DNA from: Pseudomonas fluorescens
GTDB lineage: Bacteria > Pseudomonadota > Gammaproteobacteria > Pseudomonadales > Pseudomonadaceae
Direction of reading: 5' to 3'
DNA: 64,000 nt
Assembly: GCF_900636825.1 (NCBI RefSeq)
Contig: NZ_LR134318.1
Coordinates: forward strand, 1,893,501-1,957,500
How positions within the stretch are numbered: position 1 is the stretch's first letter; the number at the start of each line of letters is the position of its first letter. Under the pieces are notes generated by a model. That model did not search any database. It was given only the letters and a program-made list of their open reading frames with translations, and had not been told where the DNA came from. This document shows positions 17,258 through 26,743 of this stretch, piece after piece. The position numbers and the translations under genes were made by a program.

Positions 17258-18792
17258 CAAGCGTCAGCCTTCTTCAGGAAAGCCTTGAAACGCACCAGTT
17301 CAGTCAGGCGATAACCGCGATAGCGACCCATCGCCAGCATGAAGCCGACCAAAATCAGCAGGATCGCCGGGAAGGTGAACACGAAATACACCAGCTCCGG
17401 CACGGTCATGATCAGGTGCGCCAGCGAGGCGGCGAACAGTGTGCCGATCGCGACTTTCAGCGCATGGTTGGCGCCGCGTTCTTCCCAAGTGATCGACAGG
17501 CGTTCGATGGTCATGGTCAGAATCACCATCGGGAACAGCGCCACCGACAAGCCGCGCTCAAGCCCCAGCTTGTGGCTGAACAGACTGATCGCCGCGATCA
17601 ACACCACGACAAAGGTCAACACGACCGACAGGCGCGGCAGCATTTGCAGCTTCAGATGTTCCAGATAAGAGCGTAATGACAGGCCCAGCGCGGTAATCAC
17701 CGTGAATAGCAGAATACCGAAGCCCAGCTGCGTTTCGCGGAAGGCGAGGGCGATCAGCACCGGGGTAAAGGTGCCCAGGGTCTGCAGGCCGATGAGGTTG
17801 CGCAGGATCAGAATCACCAGCACGCCGATCGGGATCATCACCATGATCATGAACGTCTGTTGGGTCTGCAGCGGCAAGCCGTAGAGTGAGTATTCGAGGA
17901 AGTTGGCATCGGTGTTTTCGTCGGTCAGCTTGGCCAGACGAATCGCATTCATCTCGCTGTTGTTCAGGCTGAACGTCACGTTGGCTTTCTTGCCGCCGTC
18001 GACGGTGATCAGGTTTTCGTCACCGGTCCACCACAGCAGGCGGTCGGTTGGCAGGCCTTGCTCACCGGTTTCCGGGTTGAAGTACAGCCAGTCGTTGCCG
18101 TTGAAGCTGCGCAGCCACAGTTCGGGTGTCTGTGGCTGATCGGCGACGAGGCGGATGGTGTGGACTTTTTCCACCGGGACGTGGGCGATGGACAGCAGCA
18201 GTTCGACGATCTTCGCTTTGTGCGCGGTCGATGGATCGCCGGCCAGCAGCAGTTTCACGTTGTCATCGTTGAGGTTGTTGACGCGTTTGATCGCCTCGCC
18301 AATAAAGGTTTCGACGTCGGCGGAGTGTTGGCGGATCGGCGCGAGCAGGGCTTCGGCGGCGATTTTTTCCGGACCTTCGATGACCATGCTGTCGCGGAAC
18401 GTCGGGCCTTTGATCTTGGTTTTTTCCGCGGTGAAGCGCTTGGTCAGCACCAGGCGGTAATACAACGTCTGGTTGCCTTTGGCGCGCCGGGCCGACCAGG
18501 TCACCTTGCGGTTGCCATCGACGCGATTGACCGCGACGCCGTAGTTATTGGAGATGAAGCTTTCGTTGAGGCTGACGTAATCGCGGCTCAATGGCGGCAC
18601 GAACATCTGGATCTTCACTGGATCCTTGGTGCTGGCGACGAACTCGACCTTGGCGTCGATGTTCCACAAGTCGTCGGTCGCATCTTCGGTCACCGGGATG
18701 CCGAGCACGAAAATCTGATAGGCCGTAACCGAAACGCCCAGCAGCACCAGAACGGCGATCAGGATTTTCAGGTGGAAGGTTAGAGAACGCAT
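17257..18792 (-). CDS. inactive transglutaminase fused to seven membrane helices
   Basis: A 511-residue inner-membrane protein. Residues ~8-30 form an N-terminal membrane anchor. A periplasmic part of about 240 residues follows, including a transglutaminase-like fold (HTIRLVADQPQTPELWLRSF, then NDWLYFNPETGEQG) in which I see no Cys-His-Asp catalytic set. The C-terminal half has about seven hydrophobic helices (for example FMIMVMIPIGVLVILIL). It lies between the retropepsin-like gene (5 bp gap) and the ATP-grasp gene (1 bp overlap), an operon. A plausible role is a membrane receptor or scaffold linking a periplasmic ligand to the cytoplasmic ligase; this is inference. Confidence 0.88.
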   Translation of the reverse strand: MRSLTFHLKILIAVLVLLGVSVTAYQIFVLGIPVTEDATDDLWNIDAKVEFVASTKDPVKIQMFVPPLSRDYVSLNESFISNNYGVAVNRVDGNRKVTWSARRAKGNQTLYYRLVLTKRFTAEKTKIKGPTFRDSMVIEGPEKIAAEALLAPIRQHSADVETFIGEAIKRVNNLNDDNVKLLLAGDPSTAHKAKIVELLLSIAHVPVEKVHTIRLVADQPQTPELWLRSFNGNDWLYFNPETGEQGLPTDRLLWWTGDENLITVDGGKKANVTFSLNNSEMNAIRLAKLTDENTDANFLEYSLYGLPLQTQQTFMIMVMIPIGVLVILILRNLIGLQTLGTFTPVLIALAFRETQLGFGILLFTVITALGLSLRSYLEHLKLQMLPRLSVVLTFVVVLIAAISLFSHKLGLERGLSVALFPMVILTMTIERLSITWEERGANHALKVAIGTLFAASLAHLIMTVPELVYFVFTFPAILLILVGFMLAMGRYRGYRLTELVRFKAFLKKADA

Positions 18793-18797
18793 GGAAA

Positions 18798-19334
18798 TTA
18801 CTCGGCGGTATGAGCGGCGATGGTGCAGGCGGGTTTGCCGGCAGCGTATTTAAGACTGGGGTCGACCAGCGCGTCGAAGCGTTTCAATGCCTCGGAGCCA
18901 ATCAAAAGCGGGTATTGGAACGCACTTCGGTCGGTCAGGTTCACTTCGATGCTGCGCATCGCTGATCCCATGCAGATATCCAGTTCGATGACCGGGCGCG
19001 CAGTGTACTTCTTGCCCTCTTCGGGATCGTAGTCGCCAGCCCGGCGCTTGATCTTGCTGACGCGGGCCAGCGGACGCTCGATCGGGTGCGAGTGCGCGGC
19101 ATCGATTGCCAGATAGAACCGCACCCAGGATTCACCGTTGCGTTTGAAGCGTTTGATGTCACGGGCACTCAGCGAGGCGGTTTTCGCGCCGGTGTCGAGT
19201 TTGGCCGCGACTTCGAGATTGATGCCGTCAAGCGAAGCGTATTCGTTGAGGCCGTACACGGTTTTTTCCCCCGCGGCGGCGAGGCCGGGCAGGCAAAACA
19301 GGGTAAAAAAAGCAGGGAAGGGCTTGAGTCTCAT
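18798..19334 (-). CDS. retropepsin-like aspartic protease (DUF785/RimB-like)
   Basis: A 178-residue exported protein. Residues 1-21 form a signal peptide (MRLKPFPAFF, GLAAA-G). The core has LDTGAKTASL (DTGA at 47-50), the retropepsin active-site motif of the family once called ATP-dependent zinc protease, and a second conserved part PLLIGSEALKRFDALVDPS. The start at 19334 is chosen because it gives the signal peptide. It is the first gene of the cassette with the transglutaminase-7TM and ATP-grasp proteins. Family members with a partner RimK-type ligase trim glutamate tails from ribosomal protein S6 in Pseudomonas; this copy has a signal peptide, so its substrate is probably periplasmic. Confidence 0.85.
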   Translation of the reverse strand: MRLKPFPAFFTLFCLPGLAAAGEKTVYGLNEYASLDGINLEVAAKLDTGAKTASLSARDIKRFKRNGESWVRFYLAIDAAHSHPIERPLARVSKIKRRAGDYDPEEGKKYTARPVIELDICMGSAMRSIEVNLTDRSAFQYPLLIGSEALKRFDALVDPSLKYAAGKPACTIAAHTAE

Positions 19335-19504
19335 AAATCCTGGTGCGCAGCGTTCCGTTTTCGGTTCAGGAGCGTGGCAAAACCTGCGCAAGCTCCTGCG
19401 TGTGCCTTTCAGCTTTTTATGACAAGCCGTACAAATGGCCAGCAAATGCGGGCGGCATTCTAGCACGGTGGTTTTATGGCGCCAGCGCTTGGGGTGGTCT
19501 ATCC

Positions 19505-19540
19505 AAGATCAAAGGATCGCAGCCTTCGGCAGCTCCTACA
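19505..19540. repeat. single REP arm, family I
   Basis: One arm, GATCGCAGCCTTCGGCAGCT, without an inverted partner, in the region upstream of prpR. Confidence 0.85.
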
Positions 19541-19580
19541 CTGATCCAGCAATAGGACGAGCTTTATGGGTTATTAGACG

Positions 19581-19665
19581 ATTGTCGACAATACCCATTT
19601 ATCCTTTGACTGATTGGGCTGAATTAGCTAGTTTTTGCCGCATCGGATTTGAAGGTGTCGACAAT
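19581..19665 (+). promoter_or_regulatory. prpR promoter with two GntR-type operators
   Basis: A perfect palindrome ATTGTCGACAAT (19581-19592) and a second partial copy GTGTCGACAAT (19655-19665) flank a candidate sigma-70 promoter, TTGACT (19606-19611), 17 bp spacer, TAGTTT (19629-19634). The second copy ends just before the prpR ATG. The sites fit autorepression by PrpR. Confidence 0.55.
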
Positions 19666-19666
19666 C

Positions 19667-20392
19667 ATGCTGGATCAACTCGATCCCCCGGTCATAAGCG
19701 GTGACGATTCGGAAACGCTGTCGGAAAACGTTTTCCGGCGCATTCAGGCGGCCATTGTCAAAGGCGAGATCGCCCCCGGCAGCAAGATTTCCGAACCGGA
19801 GCTGGCGCGCACCTACGGCATCAGCCGCGGGCCGTTGCGCGAGGCGATCCACCGGCTGGAAGGTCAGCGCCTGCTGGTGCGCGTGCCGCACGTTGGTGCG
19901 CGAGTGGTTTCGCTCAGTCATGCCGAATTGCTCGAACTCTACGAAATCCGTGAATCCCTGGAAGGCATGGCCTGCCGCCTCGCCGCCGAGCGCATGAGCA
20001 TTGCAGAGATCGACGAACTGCGCCGAGTGCTGGAAACCCACGAGCGCGACGCGGCGTTTCAGACCGGCGTCGGCTATTACCAGCAGGAGGGCGATTTCGA
20101 CTTTCATTACCGGATCATTCAGGGCAGCGGCAACCGCACGCTGACGCAGATGCTCTGCGGCGAGCTGTACCAGCTAGTGCGCATGTATCGCATCCAGTTT
20201 TCCACCACGCCGAACCGCCCGCGCCAGGCTTTCGCCGAACACCACCGGATTCTCGACGCCATCGCCGACCGTGACGGCGAACTCGCGGAATTGTTGATGC
20301 GCCGCCACATCGGCGCCTCGAAACGCAACATCGCCCGTCACTACGAGGACGGCGCTCACAACAAGACAGCCACTGAACGAGGTGACGCATGA
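19667..20392 (+). CDS. prpR: GntR-family (FCD) regulator of the methylcitrate operon
   Basis: A 241-residue repressor. The N-terminal winged helix contains [20 protein letters not shown] (about residues 40-60), and the remainder is an all-helical FCD ligand domain with the metal-binding pattern of the family. ATG 19667 is used, as an upstream TTG lies within the operator. The stop codon overlaps the prpB start (ATGA), so it heads the operon. In pseudomonads and other bacteria this GntR protein controls the 2-methylcitrate genes; the effector, probably 2-methylcitrate or a related acid, is inferred. The symbol is used loosely, since enteric PrpR is an unrelated sigma-54 activator. Confidence 0.85.
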   Translation: MLDQLDPPVISGDDSETLSENVFRRIQAAIVKGEIAPGSKISEPELARTYGISRGPLREAIHRLEGQRLLVRVPHVGARVVSLSHAELLELYEIRESLEGMACRLAAERMSIAEIDELRRVLETHERDAAFQTGVGYYQQEGDFDFHYRIIQGSGNRTLTQMLCGELYQLVRMYRIQFSTTPNRPRQAFAEHHRILDAIADRDGELAELLMRRHIGASKRNIARHYEDGAHNKTATERGDA

Positions 20393-21279
20393 GTTCCAAC
20401 CTGAATACGCCGGGCCAGCGCTTCCGCGACGCGGTCGCCAGCGAGCATCCATTGCAAGTGGTCGGCGCGATCAACGCCAACCACGCGCTGCTGGCCAAGC
20501 GTGCCGGTTTCAAGGCGATCTACCTGTCCGGTGGCGGGGTGGCCGCAGGCTCGCTCGGCGTGCCGGACCTGGGCATCACCGGTCTGGATGACGTGCTCAC
20601 CGATGTGCGGCGCATCACCGACGTTTGCGACCTGCCGCTGCTGGTGGATGTCGACACCGGTTTCGGCTCGTCGGCGTTCAACGTCGCGCGTACCGTCAAA
20701 TCGATGATCAAATTCGGCGCGGCGGCGATTCACATCGAGGATCAGGTCGGCGCCAAGCGCTGCGGCCATCGTCCGAATAAAGAGATTGTCAGCCAGCAGG
20801 AAATGGTCGATCGCATCAAGGCAGCGGTCGACGCGCGTACCGATGACAGTTTCGTGATCATGGCGCGCACCGATGCGCTGGCCGTGGAAGGTCTGGAATC
20901 GGCACTCGATCGCGCGGCCGCCTGCATCGAGGCCGGCGCCGACATGATTTTCCCCGAGGCGATCACCGAGCTGGACATGTACAAGCTGTTCGCGAGCCGG
21001 GTGAAAGCGCCGATCCTGGCCAACATCACCGAATTCGGCGCGACGCCGCTGTACACCACCGAACAACTGGCCGGCGCCGACGTGTCGCTGGTGCTCTATC
21101 CGCTGTCGGCGTTCCGCGCGATGAACAAGGCGGCGGAAAACGTTTACACGGCGATCCGCCGCGACGGCACGCAACAGAATGTCATCGACACCATGCAGAC
21201 TCGCATGGAGCTTTACGATCGCATTGATTACCACACGTTCGAGCAGAAGCTCGATGCGTTGTTTGCTGCGAAAAAATGA
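20389..21279 (+). CDS. prpB: 2-methylisocitrate lyase
   Basis: A 296-residue enzyme that splits 2-methylisocitrate into pyruvate and succinate, the last step of the methylcitrate cycle. Conserved features are [11 protein letters not shown] near the N-terminus, [12 protein letters not shown] and the catalytic loop [10 protein letters not shown] with the active-site cysteine. The ATG overlaps the prpR stop by 4 bases. It is followed by a REP pair before prpC. Length is normal for the isocitrate lyase/PEP mutase family. Confidence 0.96.
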   Translation: MSSNLNTPGQRFRDAVASEHPLQVVGAINANHALLAKRAGFKAIYLSGGGVAAGSLGVPDLGITGLDDVLTDVRRITDVCDLPLLVDVDTGFGSSAFNVARTVKSMIKFGAAAIHIEDQVGAKRCGHRPNKEIVSQQEMVDRIKAAVDARTDDSFVIMARTDALAVEGLESALDRAAACIEAGADMIFPEAITELDMYKLFASRVKAPILANITEFGATPLYTTEQLAGADVSLVLYPLSAFRAMNKAAENVYTAIRRDGTQQNVIDTMQTRMELYDRIDYHTFEQKLDALFAAKK

Positions 21280-21283
21280 TTGA

Positions 21284-21370
21284 AAGATCAAAAGATCGCA
21301 GCCTCGTTTCACTCGACAGCTCCTACAGGAACGCGGTCGATGTAGGAGCTGCCGAAGGCTGCGATCTTTT
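21284..21370. repeat. REP inverted pair, family I, variant arm
   Basis: The right arm is standard (TGTAGGAGCTGCCGAAGGCT). The left arm carries the variant CCTCGTTTCACTCGACAGCT, shared with the pairs at 47514 and 61176. It lies between prpB and prpC. Confidence 0.9.
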
Positions 21371-21425
21371 GCGAACAACACCGTAATTGCAGATTCCCTA
21401 ACAAATTCAAAAATTGGAGATAGCA

Positions 21426-22553
21426 ATGGCCGAAGCAAAAGTACTCAGTGGCGCCGGGCTCCGGGGCCAGGTCGCCGGGCAAACTGCGCTGTCCACCGTG
21501 GGCCAGGCCGGTGCCGGGTTGACCTATCGCGGCTATGACGTGCGCGAACTCGCCGCCGACGCGCAATTTGAAGAAGTCGCTTACCTGCTGCTGTACGGCG
21601 AACTGCCGACCAAAGCGCAACTGGCCGACTATCAGACCAAACTGAGCAAGCTGCGCGATCTGCCGCAAGCCTTGAAGGAAGTGCTCGAGCGCATCCCTGC
21701 CGACGCCCATCCGATGGACGTGATGCGTACCGGTTGCTCGTTCCTTGGCAACATCGAGCCGGAGAAAGACTTCTCCGAGCAGCGCGACAAGACTGACCGT
21801 CTGCTCGCGGCGTTCCCGGCGATCATGTGCTACTGGTATCGCTTCAGTCACGATGGCAAACGCATTGATTGCGTCAGCGACGAGCCGACCCTCGGCGGGC
21901 ATTTCCTGCATCTGCTGCACGACAAGAAGCCGAGCGAGCTGCATGTCAAAGTCATGAACGTGTCGCTGATCCTTTACGCTGAACATGAATTCAACGCCTC
22001 GACCTTCACCGCACGCGTTTGCGCATCGACGCTGTCCGATCTGTATTCCTGCGTCACCGCGGCCATCGGCTCGCTGCGTGGCCCGTTGCACGGCGGTGCC
22101 AACGAAGCAGCGATGGAAATGATCGAGCGTTTTTCGTCGCCGGAAGACGCGATCAAAGGCACCCTCGGCATGCTCGAGCGCAAGGACAAGATCATGGGCT
22201 TCGGCCACGCGATCTATAAAGACAGCGACCCGCGCAACGAGGTGATCAAGGGCTGGTCGAAAAAACTCGCCGATGAAGTGGGCGACAAGGTGCTGTTCCC
22301 TGTTTCCGAAGCCATCGACAAGACCATGTGGGAACAGAAAAAACTGTTCCCGAATGCCGACTTCTACCATGCCTCGGCGTACCACTTCATGGGCATCCCG
22401 ACCGAGTTGTTCACGCCGATTTTCGTCTGCTCGCGCCTGACCGGCTGGGCGGCGCACGTATTCGAACAGCGCGCCAACAACCGCATCATCCGCCCGAGCG
22501 CCGAATACATCGGCGTCGAACAGCGCAAGTTCGTGTCAATCGAACGTCGCTGA
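21426..22553 (+). CDS. prpC: 2-methylcitrate synthase
   Basis: A 375-residue citrate-synthase family enzyme that condenses propionyl-CoA with oxaloacetate. Active-site stretches are GPLHGGANEAAMEM and IMGFGHAIYK, and the short length is that of the small methylcitrate synthases. ATG 21426 (MAEAKVLSGAG) follows a GGAGATAG ribosome site; a TTG 12 bases earlier is not needed. It is flanked by REP pairs on both sides within the prp operon. Confidence 0.96.
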   Translation: MAEAKVLSGAGLRGQVAGQTALSTVGQAGAGLTYRGYDVRELAADAQFEEVAYLLLYGELPTKAQLADYQTKLSKLRDLPQALKEVLERIPADAHPMDVMRTGCSFLGNIEPEKDFSEQRDKTDRLLAAFPAIMCYWYRFSHDGKRIDCVSDEPTLGGHFLHLLHDKKPSELHVKVMNVSLILYAEHEFNASTFTARVCASTLSDLYSCVTAAIGSLRGPLHGGANEAAMEMIERFSSPEDAIKGTLGMLERKDKIMGFGHAIYKDSDPRNEVIKGWSKKLADEVGDKVLFPVSEAIDKTMWEQKKLFPNADFYHASAYHFMGIPTELFTPIFVCSRLTGWAAHVFEQRANNRIIRPSAEYIGVEQRKFVSIERR

Positions 22554-22580
22554 ATGGTGAACTGACCCGAACACCGCAGA

Positions 22581-22671
22581 CCCCTGTAGGAGCTGCCGAA
22601 GGCTGCGATCTTTTGATCTTTGTTTTCAAGATCAAGATCAAAAGATCGCAGCCTTCGGCAGCTCCTACAGA
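22581..22671. repeat. REP inverted pair, family I
   Basis: Near-perfect inverted arms CCTGTAGGAGCTGCCGAAGG and complement with an AT-rich spacer, between prpC and acnD. Confidence 0.92.
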
Positions 22672-22720
22672 GGCGATGTGAACTTCACCTGCAAATCACC
22701 GTGACCCGAGTCCTGACCCG

Positions 22721-25315
22721 ATGAACACAGAATTCCGCAAGAACCTGCCCGGTACGCCGCTGGACTACTTCGACACCCGTGCGGCGGTCGAAGCGATCGC
22801 GCCCGGCAGCTACGACACCCTGCCGTACACCTCCCGCGTGCTGGCGGAAAACCTCGTGCGTCGCTGCGACCCGGCCACACTGACCGCTTCGCTCAAGCAA
22901 CTGATCGAGCGCAAACGCGATCTCGATTTTCCGTGGTTCCCGGCGCGAGTGGTCTGCCATGACATCCTCGGGCAGACCGCGCTGGTCGATCTTGCCGGTC
23001 TGCGTGACGCCATTGCCTTGCAGGGCGGCGATCCGGCGCAAGTCAACCCGGTGGTGCCGACGCAACTGATCGTCGACCACTCGCTGGCGGTTGAGGCGGG
23101 CGGTTTCGATGCCCAGGCGTTCGAGAAAAACCGCGCCATTGAAGACCGCCGCAACGAAGACCGTTTCCACTTCATCAACTGGACAAAAAAGGCCTTCAAG
23201 AACGTTGATGTGATCCCGCCCGGCAACGGCATCATGCACCAGATCAACCTGGAGAAAATGTCGCCGGTGATTCAGGTGCGCGAAGGCGTGGCGTTCCCCG
23301 ACACCTGCGTCGGCACCGACAGCCACACCCCGCATGTCGATGCGCTGGGTGTGATCGCCATCGGCGTCGGCGGCCTCGAAGCCGAGAGCGTGATGCTCGG
23401 CCGCGCGTCGTGGATGCGCCTGCCGGAAAGCGTCGGCGTCGAACTGACCGGCAAGCTGCAACCGGGCATCACCGCCACCGACATGGTGCTGGCACTGACC
23501 GAATACCTGCGCAAACAGAAAGTCGTCGGCGCCTGGCTGGAATTCTTCGGTGAAGGCGCCGCGGCGCTGACCCTCGGCGACCGCGCGACCATTTCCAACA
23601 TGGCCCCGGAGTACGGCGCCACGGCGGCGATGTTCTACATCGATCAGCAGACCATTGATTACCTGAAACTGACTGGCCGTGAAGACCAGCAAGTGCAGTT
23701 GGTCGAGCAATACGCCAAGCTCACCGGCCTGTGGGCTGACAACCTGAAGGGCGCGCAGTACGAGCGCGGCCTGACTTTTGACCTGTCCTCGGTGGTGCGC
23801 AACATGGCCGGCCCGAGCAACCCGCATGCCCGCGTCGCGGTTGCGGATCTGGCGGCCAAAGGCATTTCCGGGCAGTGGGATGACGTACCGGGACAAATGC
23901 CTGACGGCGCGGTGATCATCGCCGCGATCACCAGTTGTACCAATACCAGCAACCCGCGCAACGTCATCGCCGCCGGCCTCCTGGCGCGCAATGCCAACAG
24001 GCTCGGTCTGACCCGCAAGCCGTGGGTGAAATCCTCACTGGCGCCGGGCTCGAAAACCGTGGCGCTGTACCTCGACGAAGCTGGGCTGACCACTGAACTG
24101 GAGCAGCTCGGCTTTGGCGTTGTCGCGTTCGCCTGCACCACGTGCAACGGCATGTCCGGCGCCCTCGATCCGGTCATTCAGCAAGAGATCATCGACCGCG
24201 ACCTGTACGCGACTGCCGTGCTCTCGGGCAACCGCAACTTTGACGGCCGCATCCATCCTTACGCCAAGCAAGCGTTCCTCGCATCGCCGCCGCTGGTGGT
24301 TGCCTATGCGATTGCCGGGACCATCCGTTTCGATATCGAGAAGGATGTATTGGGTGTAGTCGACGGCAAGGAAATTCGCCTCAAAGACATCTGGCCGAGC
24401 GATGAGGAAATCGACGCCGTGGTGAAATCTTCGGTCAAGCCTGAGCAGTTCCGCCAGGTCTACATTCCGATGTTTGCCGTGCATGAAGACACTGGCCCGA
24501 AAGTTACGCCGCTGTACGACTGGCGTGAGATGAGCACCTACATCCGCCGTCCGCCGTACTGGGAAGGCGCGCTGGCCGGCGCCCGTCCGTTGAAGGGTAT
24601 GCGTCCGCTGGCGGTGCTGCCGGACAACATCACCACCGACCACCTTTCACCATCCAATGCGATCATGCTCGACAGCGCCGCCGGCGAATACCTGGCGAAA
24701 ATGGGCTTGCCGGAAGAGGACTTCAACTCTTACGCCACCCACCGTGGCGACCACTTGACCGCGCAGCGTGCGACGTTTGCCAACCCGAAACTGTTCAACG
24801 AAATGGTCGTGGAAAACGGCAAGGTCAAACAGGGCTCGCTGGCCCGTGTCGAGCCGGAAGGCAAAGTGATGCGCATGTGGGAAGCCATTGAAACCTACAT
24901 GGAGCGCAAGCAGCCGCTGATCATCATTGCCGGCGCCGATTACGGTCAGGGTTCGTCCCGCGACTGGGCGGCGAAAGGCGTGCGTCTGGCCGGCGTCGAG
25001 GCGATTGCCGCTGAAGGTTTCGAGCGCATTCACCGCACCAATCTGGTGGGCATGGGCGTGTTGCCGCTGGAGTTCAAGCCGGGCACGGACCGTCATACGT
25101 TGGCCATCGATGGCAGCGAAACCTATGACGTGATCGGCGAGCGCAGACCGCGCGCGGACCTGACGCTGGTGATTCATCGCAAGAATGGCGAGCGTGTTGA
25201 AGTGCCGGTGACATGCCGTCTCGATACCGCTGAAGAAGTGTCGATCTACGAGGCCGGCGGCGTGTTGCAGCGTTTCGCGCAGGACTTCCTCGAAGGGGCG
25301 GCGGTGGCCGTTTAA
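22721..25315 (+). CDS. acnD: Fe/S-dependent 2-methylcitrate dehydratase (AcnD)
   Basis: An 864-residue aconitase-family enzyme that dehydrates 2-methylcitrate to 2-methyl-trans-aconitate, working with PrpF. The three [4Fe-4S] ligands lie in ITSCTNTSNP and FACTTCNG. Other aconitase signatures are IGVGGLEAESVMLGR-type and GADYGQGSSRDWAAKG. It follows prpC and precedes prpF, the fixed acnD-prpF pair of organisms that do not rely on PrpD alone. A hairpin with a T tract follows the stop codon, before prpF. Confidence 0.95.
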   Translation: MNTEFRKNLPGTPLDYFDTRAAVEAIAPGSYDTLPYTSRVLAENLVRRCDPATLTASLKQLIERKRDLDFPWFPARVVCHDILGQTALVDLAGLRDAIALQGGDPAQVNPVVPTQLIVDHSLAVEAGGFDAQAFEKNRAIEDRRNEDRFHFINWTKKAFKNVDVIPPGNGIMHQINLEKMSPVIQVREGVAFPDTCVGTDSHTPHVDALGVIAIGVGGLEAESVMLGRASWMRLPESVGVELTGKLQPGITATDMVLALTEYLRKQKVVGAWLEFFGEGAAALTLGDRATISNMAPEYGATAAMFYIDQQTIDYLKLTGREDQQVQLVEQYAKLTGLWADNLKGAQYERGLTFDLSSVVRNMAGPSNPHARVAVADLAAKGISGQWDDVPGQMPDGAVIIAAITSCTNTSNPRNVIAAGLLARNANRLGLTRKPWVKSSLAPGSKTVALYLDEAGLTTELEQLGFGVVAFACTTCNGMSGALDPVIQQEIIDRDLYATAVLSGNRNFDGRIHPYAKQAFLASPPLVVAYAIAGTIRFDIEKDVLGVVDGKEIRLKDIWPSDEEIDAVVKSSVKPEQFRQVYIPMFAVHEDTGPKVTPLYDWREMSTYIRRPPYWEGALAGARPLKGMRPLAVLPDNITTDHLSPSNAIMLDSAAGEYLAKMGLPEEDFNSYATHRGDHLTAQRATFANPKLFNEMVVENGKVKQGSLARVEPEGKVMRMWEAIETYMERKQPLIIIAGADYGQGSSRDWAAKGVRLAGVEAIAAEGFERIHRTNLVGMGVLPLEFKPGTDRHTLAIDGSETYDVIGERRPRADLTLVIHRKNGERVEVPVTCRLDTAEEVSIYEAGGVLQRFAQDFLEGAAVAV

Positions 25316-25325
25316 CTATGTTCAG

Positions 25326-25358
25326 CGGCCAGAGGATGATGAGTTCTCTGGCCGTTTT
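25326..25358 (+). terminator. attenuator-like hairpin between acnD and prpF
   Basis: CGGCCAGAG (25326-25334) and CTCTGGCCG (25346-25354) form a 9 bp stem followed by TTTT, in the 56 bp gap. It could terminate some transcripts or stabilise the upstream mRNA. Confidence 0.6.
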
Positions 25359-25371
25359 GAAGGAGTAATCC

Positions 25372-26562
25372 ATGGCTCACGCAGCACAGATCAAAATCCC
25401 TGCGACTTACATGCGTGGCGGCACCAGCAAAGGCGTGTTCTTCAGCCTCACCGATCTGCCCGAAGCGGCGCAGGTTCCCGGCCCGGCGCGCGACGCTTTA
25501 TTGCTGCGAGTGATCGGCAGCCCCGATCCCTACGACAAGCAGATCGACGGCATGGGCGGCGCAACCTCCAGCACCAGCAAAACCGTGATCCTGTCGAAAA
25601 GTACTCGCGCCGATCACGACGTCGATTACCTGTTTGGCCAGGTTTCCATTGATAAGCCTTTCGTCGACTGGAGCGGCAACTGCGGCAATCTTTCGGCGGC
25701 GGTGGGTTCGTTCGCCATCAGTAACGGCCTGGTCGACGCGAGCCGCATTCCGCACAACGGCGTGGCGGTGGTGCGGGTGTGGCAGGCCAATATCGGCAAG
25801 ACCATCATCGCCCACGTGCCGATCACCAACGGCGAAGTGCAGGAAACCGGCGATTTCGAGCTCGACGGCGTGACCTTTCCGGCGGCCGAAGTGCAGGTAG
25901 AATTCATGGACCCGGCGGCGGAAGAAGAGGGCGGCGGTGGTTCGATGTTTCCCACCGGCAATCTGGTCGATGAGCTGGAAGTGCCAGGAGTCGGCACGTT
26001 CAAGGCAACCATGATCAACGCCGGCATCCCGACGATTTTTATCAATGCCGAGGACATCGGTTACACCGGCACCGAGCTGCAAGGCGCGATCAATGGTGAT
26101 CCGAAAGCGCTGCTCATGTTTGAGACCATTCGCGCCTACGGTGCATTGCGCATGGGCCTGATTTCCACTCTCGAAGAAGCAGCCAAGCGACAGCACACGC
26201 CGAAAGTCGCATTCGTGGCCAAGCCTGCGGATTACGTGGCCTCGAGTGGCAAAGCGATTGCCGCCGGAGACGTGGATTTGCTGGTGCGTGCCTTGTCGAT
26301 GGGCAAGCTGCATCACGCAATGATGGGCACGGCGGCGGTGGCGATTGGCACGGCGGCGGCGATATCCGGCACCTTGGTCAATCTCGCGGCAGGTGGAGTC
26401 GAGCGCAACGCCGTACGTTTCGGCCATCCGTCCGGGACGTTGCGCGTGGGCGCAGAGGCGACGTATGAAAATGGCGAATGGGTGGTGAAGAAAGCCATCA
26501 TGAGTCGCAGTGCGCGGGTTCTCATGGAAGGCTATGTGCGCGTTCCTGGAGATTCTTTCTGA
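25372..26562 (+). CDS. prpF: 2-methylaconitate cis-trans isomerase
   Basis: A 396-residue protein of the diaminopimelate-epimerase fold. It begins with the family motif YMRGGTSKGVFF. Further conserved stretches are MGGATSSTSKTVIL and GNCGNLSAAVGSFA, and the C-terminal GVERNAVRFGHPSG. It converts the AcnD product into the isomer used to make 2-methylisocitrate. The ATG at 25372 has an AAGGAG ribosome site. It is followed by a REP pair before prpD. Confidence 0.95.
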   Translation: MAHAAQIKIPATYMRGGTSKGVFFSLTDLPEAAQVPGPARDALLLRVIGSPDPYDKQIDGMGGATSSTSKTVILSKSTRADHDVDYLFGQVSIDKPFVDWSGNCGNLSAAVGSFAISNGLVDASRIPHNGVAVVRVWQANIGKTIIAHVPITNGEVQETGDFELDGVTFPAAEVQVEFMDPAAEEEGGGGSMFPTGNLVDELEVPGVGTFKATMINAGIPTIFINAEDIGYTGTELQGAINGDPKALLMFETIRAYGALRMGLISTLEEAAKRQHTPKVAFVAKPADYVASSGKAIAAGDVDLLVRALSMGKLHHAMMGTAAVAIGTAAAISGTLVNLAAGGVERNAVRFGHPSGTLRVGAEATYENGEWVVKKAIMSRSARVLMEGYVRVPGDSF

Positions 26563-26576
26563 CACGTCACCTCTCT

Positions 26577-26664
26577 CTGTAGGAGCTGCCGAAGGCTGCG
26601 ATCTTTTGATCTTCACCTGAAAAACAAAGATCAAAAGATCGCAGCCTTCGGCAGCTCCTACAGG
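26577..26664. repeat. REP inverted pair, family I
   Basis: Inverted arms TGTAGGAGCTGCCGAAGGCT and complement, between prpF and prpD. Confidence 0.92.
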
Positions 26665-26743
26665 GTTTGCATTTCAATCATAAGAAATTCGTTAGCCCTG
26701 AACCGAGGTCCCATCAACGAACCACTTCACGAGTGAATCGAAC

